From Actinomycetes bacterium (lineage in GTDB: Bacteria; Actinomycetota; Acidimicrobiia; Spongiisociales; SHLN01), in NCBI GenBank assembly GCA_024638625.1, contig JAHEJY010000001.1:1-50675 (forward strand): 50,675 nucleotides of DNA, in the 5' to 3' direction. The notes below the pieces were generated by a model that saw nothing but the letters and a program-made list of their open reading frames with translations, was not told the origin of the DNA and made no database searches. Made by a program: the position numbers and the translations under genes. Shown one piece after another: positions 1-9,177 of this stretch. The number at the start of each line of letters is the position of its first letter. The stretch's first letter is position 1.

Positions 1-293
1 ACGGATCGGATGCAATCGCTGATTGGCCCCTGTTGAACGCCCTCGTGAATACGAGCAGCGGGGCGTCGTGGATCTCCATCCATCATGGCGGCGGCGTCGG
101 CATCGGCCGTTCGATTCACGCAGGCATGGTCTGCCTGGCCGACGGCTCCGATCTCGCTGCGGAGAAACTCGAGCGCGTATTGACAAGCGATCCGGGTACG
201 GGTGTGATGCGGCACGCTGACGCCGGATACGAGCGGGCACAGGAAGTTGCTCGCAAACGAGGCATTCGTATCCCGATGACCAAGCAGCCATGA
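1..293 (+). CDS. hutU: Urocanate hydratase (urocanase), C-terminal end
   Basis: Only the last 97 or so codons are in the window (frame entered at position 3); the gene begins upstream. The visible part has the urocanase C-terminal signature: a glycine-rich stretch ([16 protein letters not shown]) followed by [17 protein letters not shown]. Urocanase converts urocanate to 4-imidazolone-5-propionate, the second step of histidine degradation, in the cytoplasm and with tightly bound NAD+. The stop overlaps the next start by 4 bases (ATGA), so it is translationally coupled to the deformylase homologue and then to hutF and hutI, which carry out the following steps. The identification is firm; whether hutH or hutG lies upstream cannot be seen. 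Confidence 0.95.
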   Translation, partial: GSDAIADWPLLNALVNTSSGASWISIHHGGGVGIGRSIHAGMVCLADGSDLAAEKLERVLTSDPGTGVMRHADAGYERAQEVARKRGIRIPMTKQP

Positions 294-865
294 GCGTGCT
301 GCCGATCGTCCCGGTTGGGAACCCGATCCTTCGTCAGCCGACGCGATCGGTGTCTGAGAGCGAGCTTGCATCGCTTGAGGTACAGCACCTCATTGACGAC
401 ATGGTCGAAACGATGAGAACCGCCGATGGAGCAGGCATTGCCGCGAACCAGGTCGGATCGAATCTCCGGATTGCCATTGCCGAAGTGCGCGACAATTCCC
501 GATATCCATACAAGCCACCGATTCCGTTGACCATTTTCGTCAATCCGGTTGTCACGCCGGTAGATGATGAACTGGTTGAGATCAACGAGGGCTGCCTTTC
601 CGTGCCGGACCTCCGGGGCAATCTGAACCGGCACGTGCACATACGGGTTCAGTATCTCGATCGAAACGGCAACCGGCACGACGAAGTGAAACGGGGATTG
701 ACTGCGGGCACGTTTCAGCACGAATGCGACCACCTCGACGGGAAACTCTTCATCGACCGGGTGACTGATCCGACGACATTCACCACCTGGGACCAATTCG
801 ATCAGCATCACCGCGCAGCATTTGTCACGCGCATCACCGAGTTCGTGGACCGGATCGGATCGTGA
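290..865 (+). CDS. Peptide-deformylase family protein inside the hut operon
   Basis: 191 residues with all three deformylase metal and catalytic motifs intact: GAGIAANQ (residues 47-54), EGCLS (100-104, metal ligand Cys102) and HECDH (144-148, two His ligands plus catalytic Glu). Family members remove the formyl group from N-formylmethionine of nascent proteins using Fe2+ or Zn2+. Here the gene overlaps hutU by 4 bases and hutF by 4 bases (GTGA), so it is embedded in the histidine degradation operon. HutF produces N-formylglutamate, which needs a deformylase, and no HutG is visible in the window. The seen facts are the fold signature and location. A role as N-formylglutamate deformylase is inference; it could instead be an ordinary def gene that happens to sit here. 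ATG start set by the overlap. Confidence 0.85.
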   Translation: MSVLPIVPVGNPILRQPTRSVSESELASLEVQHLIDDMVETMRTADGAGIAANQVGSNLRIAIAEVRDNSRYPYKPPIPLTIFVNPVVTPVDDELVEINEGCLSVPDLRGNLNRHVHIRVQYLDRNGNRHDEVKRGLTAGTFQHECDHLDGKLFIDRVTDPTTFTTWDQFDQHHRAAFVTRITEFVDRIGS

Positions 866-2190
866 CCACATATTGGTGCTCCCACGCCTGGCTGGGGCGC
901 GACCATCCCGACTCCGGCGTTGAGATCCAAACCGATCAGGGAATCATCACGAACGTCAAGACGGGCACGGAGCCGGGCGAGAGCGCTACTCGCCTCCAGG
1001 GCCTGACCTTGCCTGGTTTCGCAAACGTACACAGCCACGCTTTCCATCGTGCTCTCCGGTCGCGAACCCAACGGGGCAAAGGTTCCTTCTGGACCTGGCG
1101 AGAGAACATGTACGCGGTCGCTGACAACCTCAACCCGGATAACTATTACCTCCTTGCGCGGGCTGTATATGGAGAAATGGTGTCGGCTGGTATATCCGCT
1201 GTCGGCGAGTTTCACTATCTGCACCACCAGCCGGGCGGCACACCATACGACAATCCCAACGCCATGGGCGAAGCATTGTTCGCCGCAGCCGCCGAGGCCG
1301 GAATCCGGATCACACTGCTCGATACCTGCTATCTCAGCGGAGGTTTTGGAGCCGCATTGTCACCCTCCCAGTCGCGATTTTCAGACGGATCAGCTGCCGC
1401 ATGGTCGACCCGGGTCAGCAGCATCGCACTGCCTGAACACGGACGGCTCGGTGGGGCTGTGCACTCGGTGCGCGCCGTGGACCCCGGCTCGGTTTCCGAG
1501 ATCGCCGAGTTCGTCGCCGCTCGACCGGACCCACTCCCCTTGCACGCCCACATTTCCGAGCAGCCACTGGAGAACGAAGAGAGTCTCGCGGCCTATGGAA
1601 TGACCCCGACCGGCGTCATGGCATCGGCGGGGGCTCTGGAAGGCAATTTCACAGCAATTCACGCCACGCACCTCACCACCGATGACATCAACCTTCTTGC
1701 CTCCTCCGGGAGCACGGCGTGTTTCTGCCCGACAACCGAGCGGGATCTCGCTGACGGCATCGGGCCGTCTCGCCGCTTGGATGAATCGGGGGTGACACTC
1801 ACCCTCGGTACCGATTCGCACGCAATGATCGACCTCCTCGAGGAGGCGCGGGCCCTCGAACTCAATCACCGGCTCGCCTCCGGCGAGCGCGGGCACCACG
1901 ACGCTGTTTCTCTCCTGGAGATGGCAACCTCGAATGGCAACGAGGCGCTGGGCTGGACCGGTTCCGGCACCATCGCGCCAGGCGCCGCCGCCGACTTCCT
2001 GACACTGGACATGGATTCGATCAGGCTGGCCGGTTCCCAACCCCGCGATTATTTGGAGGCTGCGGTGTTTTCGGCTTCGGCCACGGATGTGAGTTCGGTC
2101 ATCGTCGCAGGCCAGCAGATCGTCGCAGGCGGCAGGCACGTCCGATTCGATGTCGCCTCGGCTATGCGCGAAGCACTCGGCTCAACGTGA
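862..2190 (+). CDS. hutF: Formimidoylglutamate deiminase
   Basis: 442 residues, amidohydrolase superfamily. N-formimidoyl-L-glutamate is hydrolysed to N-formyl-L-glutamate and ammonia. The metal motif NVHSHAFHRALR (His57, His59) is followed by a HutF-like segment GSFWTWRENMY, then HAHISEQ and LGTDSHAMIDL, the last supplying the catalytic Asp region. Length is normal for HutF (about 450). The GTG start at 862 is fixed by a 4-base overlap with the deformylase homologue, and the stop overlaps hutI by 4 bases. Presence of HutF rather than HutG-type formiminoglutamase means the organism uses the five-step route through N-formylglutamate. Confidence 0.93.
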   Translation: MTTYWCSHAWLGRDHPDSGVEIQTDQGIITNVKTGTEPGESATRLQGLTLPGFANVHSHAFHRALRSRTQRGKGSFWTWRENMYAVADNLNPDNYYLLARAVYGEMVSAGISAVGEFHYLHHQPGGTPYDNPNAMGEALFAAAAEAGIRITLLDTCYLSGGFGAALSPSQSRFSDGSAAAWSTRVSSIALPEHGRLGGAVHSVRAVDPGSVSEIAEFVAARPDPLPLHAHISEQPLENEESLAAYGMTPTGVMASAGALEGNFTAIHATHLTTDDINLLASSGSTACFCPTTERDLADGIGPSRRLDESGVTLTLGTDSHAMIDLLEEARALELNHRLASGERGHHDAVSLLEMATSNGNEALGWTGSGTIAPGAAADFLTLDMDSIRLAGSQPRDYLEAAVFSASATDVSSVIVAGQQIVAGGRHVRFDVASAMREALGST

Positions 2191-3353
2191 CCCGATCGGT
2201 AGACCCCCCGACGAGCATGGTCATCGACAATATCGGACTACTGGTCACCAACGAAGCCGAAGGTGAACTCAGCAACGCCTGGATGATCATCGAGGACGCC
2301 CACGTCGTTGATACAGGTACCGGCAGCGCACCCGATGCCGACCGGCGCATCGATGCGGAACAACGCTGTGTTATTCCCGGCTTCGTCGACAGCCATACCC
2401 ACCTGGTATTTGCCGGAGACCGCTCAGCCGAGTTTGCCGCACGGATGGGAGGCGAACCTTATGAAGCCGGAGGGATTCGAACAACCGTCCATGCCACGCG
2501 AGCAGCGTCTTTGGAATCGCTCCGCGGTCTCGCGACTGCCCGGCTGGCAGAGGCTCACCGGGCGGGCATCACCACAATCGAGGTCAAGTCCGGCTACGGG
2601 CTCACTACCGAACACGAAATCGCGAGTCTCCAGGTTGCCCGGAGCCTGACCGATGAGGTGACGTTCCTCGGTGCTCACGTGGTGCCGGACGAATACGCAG
2701 GCCGGGCAGATGACTACGTTCGGCTGGTGAGTGGCGCCATGTTGGAGGCAGCGGTGCCGTACGCGTCCTGGATCGACGTTTTCTGCGAACGAGGGGCCTT
2801 CGACGAAGAACAGTCTCGTACGGTGCTGGAAGCCGGGCGGGCAGCGGGACTTGGCCTCCGCCTGCACGCAAATCAACTGGGGCCTGGGCACGGGGTCCAA
2901 CTCGCGGTGGACATGGGATGCGCCTCGGCCGATCATTGCACCTTCTTGTCGAACGAAGACATCGACGCGCTGGCCGGCTCGTCGACGGTGGCCACCTTCT
3001 TGCCGGCGACCGAGTTCTCCACCAAGCAGCCGTATCCCGATGTCCGCCGGGTCCTCGATGCCGGCGCCAGGGTCGCAATATCCACCAACTGCAATCCCGG
3101 CTCGAGCTATACAACCTCGATGAGTCTGTGCATCGCTCTGGCTGTACGGGAGATGGGCCTTACGATCATCGAGGCGTTACGTGCTGCGACTCTCGGGGGA
3201 GCTGCGGCCCTGCGACGCGAAGACGTCGGGTGGCTAGGCGCAGGGTCTCGAGCTGACCTCGTCATCCTGGATGCACCGAGCTATGACTACCTCGTGTATC
3301 GCCCAGGGGTCCCTCAGATCGCGTCGACGATCATCGGCGGCGTGCCGGTCTGA
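2187..3353 (+). CDS. hutI: Imidazolonepropionase
   Basis: 388 residues, amidohydrolase superfamily; hydrolyses 4-imidazolone-5-propionate to N-formimidoyl-glutamate, so it acts between HutU and HutF. Metal motif PGFVDSHTHLVFAGDR (His70, His72), then EVKSGYGL, LHANQLG and the family hallmark STNCNPGSSYT near the C terminus. The GTG start at 2187 gives a 4-base overlap with hutF, the pattern used throughout this operon. It is the last gene of the operon: the next gene is convergent, with only 19 bases between the two stop codons and no clear terminator hairpin in that gap. Confidence 0.95.
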   Translation: MTRSVDPPTSMVIDNIGLLVTNEAEGELSNAWMIIEDAHVVDTGTGSAPDADRRIDAEQRCVIPGFVDSHTHLVFAGDRSAEFAARMGGEPYEAGGIRTTVHATRAASLESLRGLATARLAEAHRAGITTIEVKSGYGLTTEHEIASLQVARSLTDEVTFLGAHVVPDEYAGRADDYVRLVSGAMLEAAVPYASWIDVFCERGAFDEEQSRTVLEAGRAAGLGLRLHANQLGPGHGVQLAVDMGCASADHCTFLSNEDIDALAGSSTVATFLPATEFSTKQPYPDVRRVLDAGARVAISTNCNPGSSYTTSMSLCIALAVREMGLTIIEALRAATLGGAAALRREDVGWLGAGSRADLVILDAPSYDYLVYRPGVPQIASTIIGGVPV

Positions 3354-3372
3354 TAGGTCTGACAGGCCGGGC

Positions 3373-3963
3373 TTACCGGTGGATTCGTCTGAGCAGGTAG
3401 GCACCCCGTGATCGGCGCGCCCACACCACGAGATAGGCGCCGACCGCGATTGCCAGTGCGGCCATGGGAAGTATCACCTGATCGACGGCTCCGGTCAGCG
3501 GTAGCACTTCGAGCGTAGAGCTCGTTTCCTCGGCGGAATTGTTCGCCGGATCGGGATCACTTGTCGTAGACGAGGCCACAAACGTGTTCTCCACTGTCGA
3601 TGCAGGGATGTCGCCGATGAGCATCGAGACGAGGATTCGGACGGCTGCGCCCGATTCGATTGTCCCGAGGTCGCACATGACTATGCCGCCGGTTTCATCA
3701 CAGCCGCCTGACGTGGCATCGGCGCCGAGAAAGAGTGTGCCATCCGGCACCGCATTGAGAACCTTGACGTTTTCTGCTGCATCCGGGCCTTCGTTCCCGA
3801 CAACGATTGTGTAGGTGAGAGTGTCACCGGGTTCGACGGCGAGACCTCCGTCGGAAGCGGTAATGACGAGATCGGCGCCGGATTCCTGGCCGGCGGCGGG
3901 CTGCGCCATCGCAAGCAGGAGGATCAGCAATGCCATGATCGGCGCGCGCAGTTTCACCAACAT
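3373..3963 (-). CDS. DUF11-domain surface protein with LPXTG-type sorting signal
   Basis: 196 residues. A signal peptide (residues 1-25, LLILLLAMAQPAAG core) is followed by one DUF11-like beta-sandwich repeat (about 28-150, starting ADLVITASDGGLAVEPGDT). Then come LPLTG at 154-158, a hydrophobic segment (163-180) and a basic tail beginning ARRSR. This is the full layout of a sortase substrate, so covalent anchoring to peptidoglycan is likely, though no sortase gene is in the window. The start is uncertain: GTG GTG ATG lie in a row behind GGAG at about 3974. I chose the ATG; the GTGs at 3966 or 3969 are alternatives. A longer in-frame ORF running back to 4104 overlaps argH and is unlikely. Convergent with hutI. 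Confidence 0.75.
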   Translation of the reverse strand: MLVKLRAPIMALLILLLAMAQPAAGQESGADLVITASDGGLAVEPGDTLTYTIVVGNEGPDAAENVKVLNAVPDGTLFLGADATSGGCDETGGIVMCDLGTIESGAAVRILVSMLIGDIPASTVENTFVASSTTSDPDPANNSAEETSSTLEVLPLTGAVDQVILPMAALAIAVGAYLVVWARRSRGAYLLRRIHR

Positions 3964-4085
3964 CACCACTCGTTCTCCAGAACCTCGTCCTTCAAGATCA
4001 GCGTAACCGCACCTGTCCACCTGGCAAGCTCCTATTGGGCTCTTTGGCCGTTGATCAATCGTCCCATCGATCACCCGCCAGTTGT

Positions 4086-5426
4086 TCAATCCAGATTGGC
4101 CCACGTCTTCAAAGCGATAACCTGAACGGCGACGTCAGTTGGACTGCCGCTGCCGGGCACCGCACGGCGCTCCAATGACTCCTCGATCGTCGGAATGTCA
4201 TCGATCGTGAGGCTCGCGTGTGCTGCATGAAGAACGTCTGGTTTGAGATCGGACAGCCCGATGCCATGCCGTTCGGCTTCGGCCACAAGCCCTCCGACGA
4301 TCTCGTGCGCCTGACGGAAGGGAACACCACGGGCCACCAGGACTTCAGCTAGATCGAGCGAAAGGACCAGGCTCTGTGGTCGCGGAGGATGGAACTCCGA
4401 CGCCGCTAACACCGCTCCCAGTGCCTGGCTCGTGCTCAACAACCGGTCGTGCGCGGCGAAGACGATGCTCTTGTCCTCCTGGAGGTCACGGTTGTACGTG
4501 AGCGGCAAACTGGCTTGCAGGCCGAGTATGGCGGCGGTGTCGGACGCGGCGATCGCGGCCCTCCCCCGTGCGAGCTCGGCGATGTCGGGATTCTTCTTGT
4601 GGGGCATGGCTGACGAACCTGTCGCCAGATCGTCGGGCAAGGTCATCCATCTGAATTCCTGGCTCGACCAGAGGACAATCTCCTCGGCGAGCCTCGACAG
4701 CGTGACCATCGCCTGGCCACATATGAACACGTACTCGGCCGCCAGGTCGCGCGATCCGACGGCCTCCATCGAGTTGTCGAAAGCCGCATCCCATCCGAGC
4801 AGTTCAGCGGTAATAGCCGGATCAAGCGGTAGCGAACTTCCGACGGATGCTCCGGCACCGAGAGGTGAAACGGCGACCCTTCTCGCGAAATCCTCCATGC
4901 GATCGGCATCCCGGCGAGCCATCCATGCATAGGCCAACAGGTGATGCCCGAGGCTCGTGACCTGGGCCTGCTGCAAGTGCGTATAGGACGCCACTGGTGT
5001 ACGGGTATGACGTTCGGCGGTTTGAACAACTTGCAGAACAAATCGTTGCAGCCCCGCGATCTGGTCATCGGCCGCTTCTGAGAGAAAAAGTCGAAGATCT
5101 AGAGCGATCTGGTCGTTGCGCGATCGTCCGGTGTGAAGCTTGCCTGCAACCTCACCAATCAGTTCGAAAAGCCGCCGCTCGACCGCTGTGTGAATGTCTT
5201 CGTCCGTTTGCTGGTAATCGAGCCCGTCGTGGGAAATCGTCTCCAAGCCTCGTACCAGATCGTCTCCCTCCGATTCCGAGATGAGCCCCACTTCCGCCAG
5301 CATTCTTGCATGGGCTATCGAACCCGCGATGTCGTGTTTGAGAAGACGTTCGTCGGCTCGCTCAACGGTGTAGGCCCACAAGAGATCGCTGGGGCCCTGT
5401 TCGAATCGTCCTCCCCATAAGCTCAC
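4086..5426 (-). CDS. argH: Argininosuccinate lyase
   Basis: 446 residues, fumarase/aspartase superfamily. Splits argininosuccinate into arginine and fumarate, the last step of arginine synthesis. The superfamily signature [12 protein letters not shown] is at 270-281, with HTGRSRNDQ at 98-106 and the catalytic His region THLQQAQ at 149-155. Length matches the family (about 460). Its start overlaps argG by 4 bases (ATGA), so it is the last gene of the argC-J-B-D-R-G-H operon. Confidence 0.97.
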   Translation of the reverse strand: MSLWGGRFEQGPSDLLWAYTVERADERLLKHDIAGSIAHARMLAEVGLISESEGDDLVRGLETISHDGLDYQQTDEDIHTAVERRLFELIGEVAGKLHTGRSRNDQIALDLRLFLSEAADDQIAGLQRFVLQVVQTAERHTRTPVASYTHLQQAQVTSLGHHLLAYAWMARRDADRMEDFARRVAVSPLGAGASVGSSLPLDPAITAELLGWDAAFDNSMEAVGSRDLAAEYVFICGQAMVTLSRLAEEIVLWSSQEFRWMTLPDDLATGSSAMPHKKNPDIAELARGRAAIAASDTAAILGLQASLPLTYNRDLQEDKSIVFAAHDRLLSTSQALGAVLAASEFHPPRPQSLVLSLDLAEVLVARGVPFRQAHEIVGGLVAEAERHGIGLSDLKPDVLHAAHASLTIDDIPTIEESLERRAVPGSGSPTDVAVQVIALKTWANLD

Positions 5427-6634
5427 TCGCCGCCTCCCAACTGCTTCTCCGCAAGCGTTCGAAGGCGCAACGCGTTCAAGCGAATGAAGCCGGTTGCATC
5501 GCTCTGGTCGTAAACGTCGTCAGCCTCGAATGTCACGGTCGCCTGGTCATACAGCGCCCGATCGGAGCGGCGGCCGAGAACGGTCACACCACCTTTGTAC
5601 AGCTTCAGCCTCGCCTCGCCGGTCACCGGCTTGGCCACGGCGTCCATGTAGGCCTGCAGTGCTTCGCGTTCAGGAGCAAACCAAAAGCCGTTGTAGACCA
5701 TCGCCGCGTACTTGAGCGATAGCTCGTTGCGAAGGTGCAATACCTCACGATCGAGCGTGATCGACTCGACCGCACGAAGGGCATGGTGAATGATCGTGCC
5801 GCCGGGTGTTTCGTAGACGCCGCGGCTCTTCATTCCGACGAACCGGTTTTCGACAATGTCGATGCGACCGACACCATGACGTCCCCCCAGATCGTTGAGG
5901 TGGGCGAGAAGCGCGACCGGCGCCAACTCTTGTCCATCTACGGAAACCGCCGAGCCCTCCCGGAATCCCACGGTTACGGTTTCGGCCTCATCCGGTGCGG
6001 ACCCGGGGTCGGTTGTACGAAGAAACATACCCGCTGGTGGCTCAACCCACGGATCCTCGAGGATTCCTCCCTCATAGGAAATGTGGAGGATATTGGCATC
6101 CATCGAATACGGCTTCTCCCTCGTTACAGGGACCTCGATCCCACGCGCCTCTGCATATGCAACGCAATCGGCGCGACCTTCCAGATCCCATTCGCGCCAG
6201 GGAGCTATGACCTTGATCTCCGGTTTGAGTGCGTAGGCCGACAGCTCGAACCGGACTTGATCATTTCCTTTTCCGGTTGCTCCGTGCGCGATCGCGTCAG
6301 CTCCGGAGATTTCGGCCGCCCTGACGAGACCTTTGGTGATGACCGGGCGCGCAAGTGAGGTGCCTAGCAGGTAGTACCCCTCATACACGGCGTTAGACCG
6401 GAGAGCAGGAAAGACGTATTCCTCAACGAACTCAGCGGTGAGATCCTCGGCTATGGCCTCGACGGCGCCCGTCGCCAGCGCCTTCTTCCGAGCTTCCTCG
6501 ACCTCTTCACCCTGCCCGACATCCGCGGTGTACGCAACGACTTCCGCACCGTAGGTCTCTCGAATCCAGGCGAGGATTACCGACGTGTCGAGACCGCCCG
6601 AGTACGCAAGCACAACCCTCTCTGGATTCGTCAT
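5423..6634 (-). CDS. argG: Argininosuccinate synthase
   Basis: 403 residues. Joins citrulline and aspartate with ATP to give argininosuccinate. The N-terminal PP-loop ([13 protein letters not shown], residues 7-19) binds ATP; the conserved [13 protein letters not shown] and [18 protein letters not shown] segments are present. Length is typical of the approximately 400-residue class. Four-base overlaps with argR upstream and argH downstream indicate tight translational coupling. It needs citrulline from ornithine carbamoyltransferase (argF), which is not in this operon. Confidence 0.97.
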   Translation of the reverse strand: MTNPERVVLAYSGGLDTSVILAWIRETYGAEVVAYTADVGQGEEVEEARKKALATGAVEAIAEDLTAEFVEEYVFPALRSNAVYEGYYLLGTSLARPVITKGLVRAAEISGADAIAHGATGKGNDQVRFELSAYALKPEIKVIAPWREWDLEGRADCVAYAEARGIEVPVTREKPYSMDANILHISYEGGILEDPWVEPPAGMFLRTTDPGSAPDEAETVTVGFREGSAVSVDGQELAPVALLAHLNDLGGRHGVGRIDIVENRFVGMKSRGVYETPGGTIIHHALRAVESITLDREVLHLRNELSLKYAAMVYNGFWFAPEREALQAYMDAVAKPVTGEARLKLYKGGVTVLGRRSDRALYDQATVTFEADDVYDQSDATGFIRLNALRLRTLAEKQLGGGE

Positions 6635-7086
6635 GTCAGCTCCTTGATTGCCACTGGGTCTAATACGTTGGCAAGCGCTTCGCCACCATCGGGATCCCCC
6701 GTGATGATGATCACGGTGTCATCTCCTGCGACCGTTCCCAGCACCGATCCGATCCCGGCACGGTCGATGGCCCCGGCCACAACACCGGCCGCGCTCGGTT
6801 CCGTGCGCACGACGACAACGTTGGCCGACGACGAAATGGATATCCCGAAGGTATTCAGAGCGTCCTGCAAATCGGTATTGGTCTGGTTGGGTGGACCCAA
6901 TACGTACCGCGCGTCGGCTCCAGTCCCGTCTTTGCGAGCACCCAGAGCGGACAGGTCACGCGAAATCGTCGCTTGGGTCACGACGAAACCCTCCCGTGCC
7001 AATCTCGCCCGTATCTCGTCCTGGTTGGCCACCCCGACTTCCGAGATGAGGTGGCGGATCGCCCGTCTCCGTCGTTCGCTATCCAT
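6631..7086 (-). CDS. argR: Arginine repressor
   Basis: 151 residues from the ATG at 7086 (the open frame runs further upstream into argD, but that part is not ArgR-like). N-terminal winged helix (about 1-70) with [19 protein letters not shown], the ArgR DNA-recognition segment; C-terminal oligomerisation and arginine-binding domain with [17 protein letters not shown], where the acidic pair contacts arginine. ArgR hexamers with bound arginine repress arg promoters; a candidate operator lies upstream of argC at 11416-11440, which would make this operon autoregulated. Its start overlaps argD by 8 bases and its stop overlaps argG by 4. Confidence 0.95.
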   Translation of the reverse strand: MDSERRRRAIRHLISEVGVANQDEIRARLAREGFVVTQATISRDLSALGARKDGTGADARYVLGPPNQTNTDLQDALNTFGISISSSANVVVVRTEPSAAGVVAGAIDRAGIGSVLGTVAGDDTVIIITGDPDGGEALANVLDPVAIKELT

Positions 7087-8269
7087 GTGCGCCGTCCATC
7101 GCCGACGAGAGCGATTCCGCGAACATGGCCACTGCATCATCGATCTCGGCTTCAGAGATGGTCAGGGGCGGCGCCCATCGAACCGCGTTTGGTCTGACGG
7201 CGTTGATGATCAAACCTCTCTCGAGCGCCTCGGCGACGACGGCATGCGCCACTTCGAGGTCAAGAACCGCGGCCAGCAACAACCCTCTGCCGCGAACGTG
7301 TGTGACGCTCTGTAACCCTTCGAGTGCGCCGACGAGCTGGTCTCCTCGCTCCGTTGCGTTGGACAACAATCCGCGTTCTTCGATCTCATTGATCGTGGCG
7401 AGCGCAGCTGCGCATACCACCGGTCCCCCACCGAACGTCGTCGCATGATCACCCGGTTGAAAAACTCGGGCGACGCCGGCGGTCGCCAGGCTGGCTCCGA
7501 TCGGCAGGCCGTTGGCGAGGGCTTTTGCGATCGAAACGATATCCGGCTCGATCGAAGTGCCATGCCACGAGAACCAGTGACCGGTGCGCCCGAGTCCGGC
7601 TTGGACGTCATCGATGATGAGCAGTGCGCCCGACTCGTCACATAGCGCCCGCACTCCCTCGAGGTAGTCATCCGACCAAGGAATCACTCCTCCTTCCCCC
7701 TGGACAACTTCGATCAAGACTGCTGCCACCGACTCGTCAACGGCCTCAGCCAACACGTCGAGGTCTCCCCCGGGCACCTGGTCGAAACCATCCGGCAGCG
7801 GAGCGAACGTCGCTTGCTTCGCCGGCTGACCGGTAGCGGCCAGCGTCGCAAGTGTTCGCCCGTGGAAAGAGTCATTCAGGGAAACGATGCGATACCGTTC
7901 CGGGCCAGACATGACCTGTCCGTACCGCCGGGCCAGTTTGATCGATGCTTCGTTGGCCGTAGCGCCGCAGTTGGCGAAGAACACCCGATCCAGGCCCGAG
8001 AGTGCAACGAGTTTCTCGGCCAGCTCCACCTGCGGCAGCGTGTGAAACAGGTTGGACGTGTGTGCGAGGGTTGCGATTTGGTCTGAGACAGCTCTCGTCA
8101 CCGCCGGGTTGGCGTGGCCCACACCCACGACCGCCAGTCCGCCGAGGCAGTCGAGGTAGCCGTTTCCGTTCTCATCGAACAACATCACACCGTCACCACG
8201 CACAAACGTTCGCGGTCGGCTTCCGTATGTGTCCATGATGACCTGCTGTGATCTGTCCGCCAGGTTCAC
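7079..8269 (-). CDS. argD: Acetylornithine aminotransferase
   Basis: 396 residues, class-III PLP aminotransferase. Transfers the amino group of glutamate to N-acetylglutamate semialdehyde, giving N-acetylornithine. The PLP lysine is Lys249 in SIAKALANGLPIGA; the preceding IIDDVQAGLGRTG matches the family DEVQxGxGRTG with Asp in place of the usual Glu. A cofactor phosphate-binding segment (ANCGATANEAS) is at about 99-109. Located between argB (4-base overlap) and argR (8-base overlap). In many actinobacteria argF sits between argD and argR; here there is no room for it. Confidence 0.96.
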   Translation of the reverse strand: MNLADRSQQVIMDTYGSRPRTFVRGDGVMLFDENGNGYLDCLGGLAVVGVGHANPAVTRAVSDQIATLAHTSNLFHTLPQVELAEKLVALSGLDRVFFANCGATANEASIKLARRYGQVMSGPERYRIVSLNDSFHGRTLATLAATGQPAKQATFAPLPDGFDQVPGGDLDVLAEAVDESVAAVLIEVVQGEGGVIPWSDDYLEGVRALCDESGALLIIDDVQAGLGRTGHWFSWHGTSIEPDIVSIAKALANGLPIGASLATAGVARVFQPGDHATTFGGGPVVCAAALATINEIEERGLLSNATERGDQLVGALEGLQSVTHVRGRGLLLAAVLDLEVAHAVVAEALERGLIINAVRPNAVRWAPPLTISEAEIDDAVAMFAESLSSAMDGAHG

Positions 8270-9177
8270 TCGATCTCCTCGAGATTGTCCGCGAACAAGG
8301 TGCCTATGCCTTCAGGAGTGAAGATCTCCAACAGCACAGAGTGCTGGATCCTCCCATCGAGGATATGAGCGCGTTCTACCCCGGACTCGAGCGCTTGCAG
8401 ACACGATTGAAGCTTGGGCAGCATGCCCGCCGACGCTGTCCCCGATTCCAACAGGTCTCGAAGTCCGGCAACGTCGAGCCTAGAAATCAAGCTTTCTTCA
8501 TCGACGAGATCGCGATATAACCCCTCGACGTCGGTGAGGTAGATCAGTTTGGCTGCACCAAGCGCAACTGCCAATGCGCCCGCGGCGGTATCGGCGTTGA
8601 GGTTGTACGATTCGCCGTCTTCACCGCGCGCGACAGGCGCAACGATCGGAATGAAACCTTGATCCAGGAGCCCGGACAGGACACCCGGGTTCACCCGACT
8701 TACCTCGCCGACGTAGCCCAGTCGCTCGTCCCGTGGGCGAGCGATGAGAAGATTGCCATCGAGGCCGCTGAGACCGCTCGCCACACCGCCGTGGGCATTG
8801 ATGAGCCGAACGATGTCGGGGTTGATCGATCCTGCCAGGGTCGCCTGCACCACTTTCATCGTTTCGACGTCGGTTATGCGCAGCCCGTCCATCCATTGAG
8901 GCTCCACGCCGGCCTGGTTCATGGCCGCAGAAATCTGCGGGCCGCCGCCGTGGACAATCACCGGCTTGACTCCGACGAGATGCAGGAGAGCTACATCATC
9001 GGCAAATGAGGCTCGCAAAGACTCGTCGACCATTGCGGAGCCGCCGTATTTGATCACGATGACCTGGCCGCGGTACGCCTTGATGAAGGGCATTGCCTCC
9101 ATCAAGATGCGGGCCTTGCCCATGGTCGACGCTATCCGGGGTTTCGAAGCATGGGGCGTTCCGTGACCTGTCGCCAT
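8266..9177 (-). CDS. argB: Acetylglutamate kinase
   Basis: 303 residues, amino-acid kinase family. Phosphorylates N-acetylglutamate with ATP. Motifs: VIVIKYGGSAM near the N terminus (phosphate-binding Lys), VIVHGGGPQIS for substrate, and VEGLYRDLVDEESLISRL near the C-terminal ATP site. The ATG at 9177 is chosen because it forms a TGATG junction with the argJ stop; a longer in-frame extension into argJ has no family resemblance. It has the N-terminal helix (about residues 1-35) found in arginine-feedback-sensitive ArgB enzymes, so allosteric inhibition by arginine is plausible. Confidence 0.96.
   Translation of the reverse strand: MATGHGTPHASKPRIASTMGKARILMEAMPFIKAYRGQVIVIKYGGSAMVDESLRASFADDVALLHLVGVKPVIVHGGGPQISAAMNQAGVEPQWMDGLRITDVETMKVVQATLAGSINPDIVRLINAHGGVASGLSGLDGNLLIARPRDERLGYVGEVSRVNPGVLSGLLDQGFIPIVAPVARGEDGESYNLNADTAAGALAVALGAAKLIYLTDVEGLYRDLVDEESLISRLDVAGLRDLLESGTASAGMLPKLQSCLQALESGVERAHILDGRIQHSVLLEIFTPEGIGTLFADNLEEIE

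Noticed and set aside
4086-4104. Longer N terminus for the LPLTG protein reaching into argH
   Set aside because: The signal peptide and ribosome site place the start at 3963-3969.
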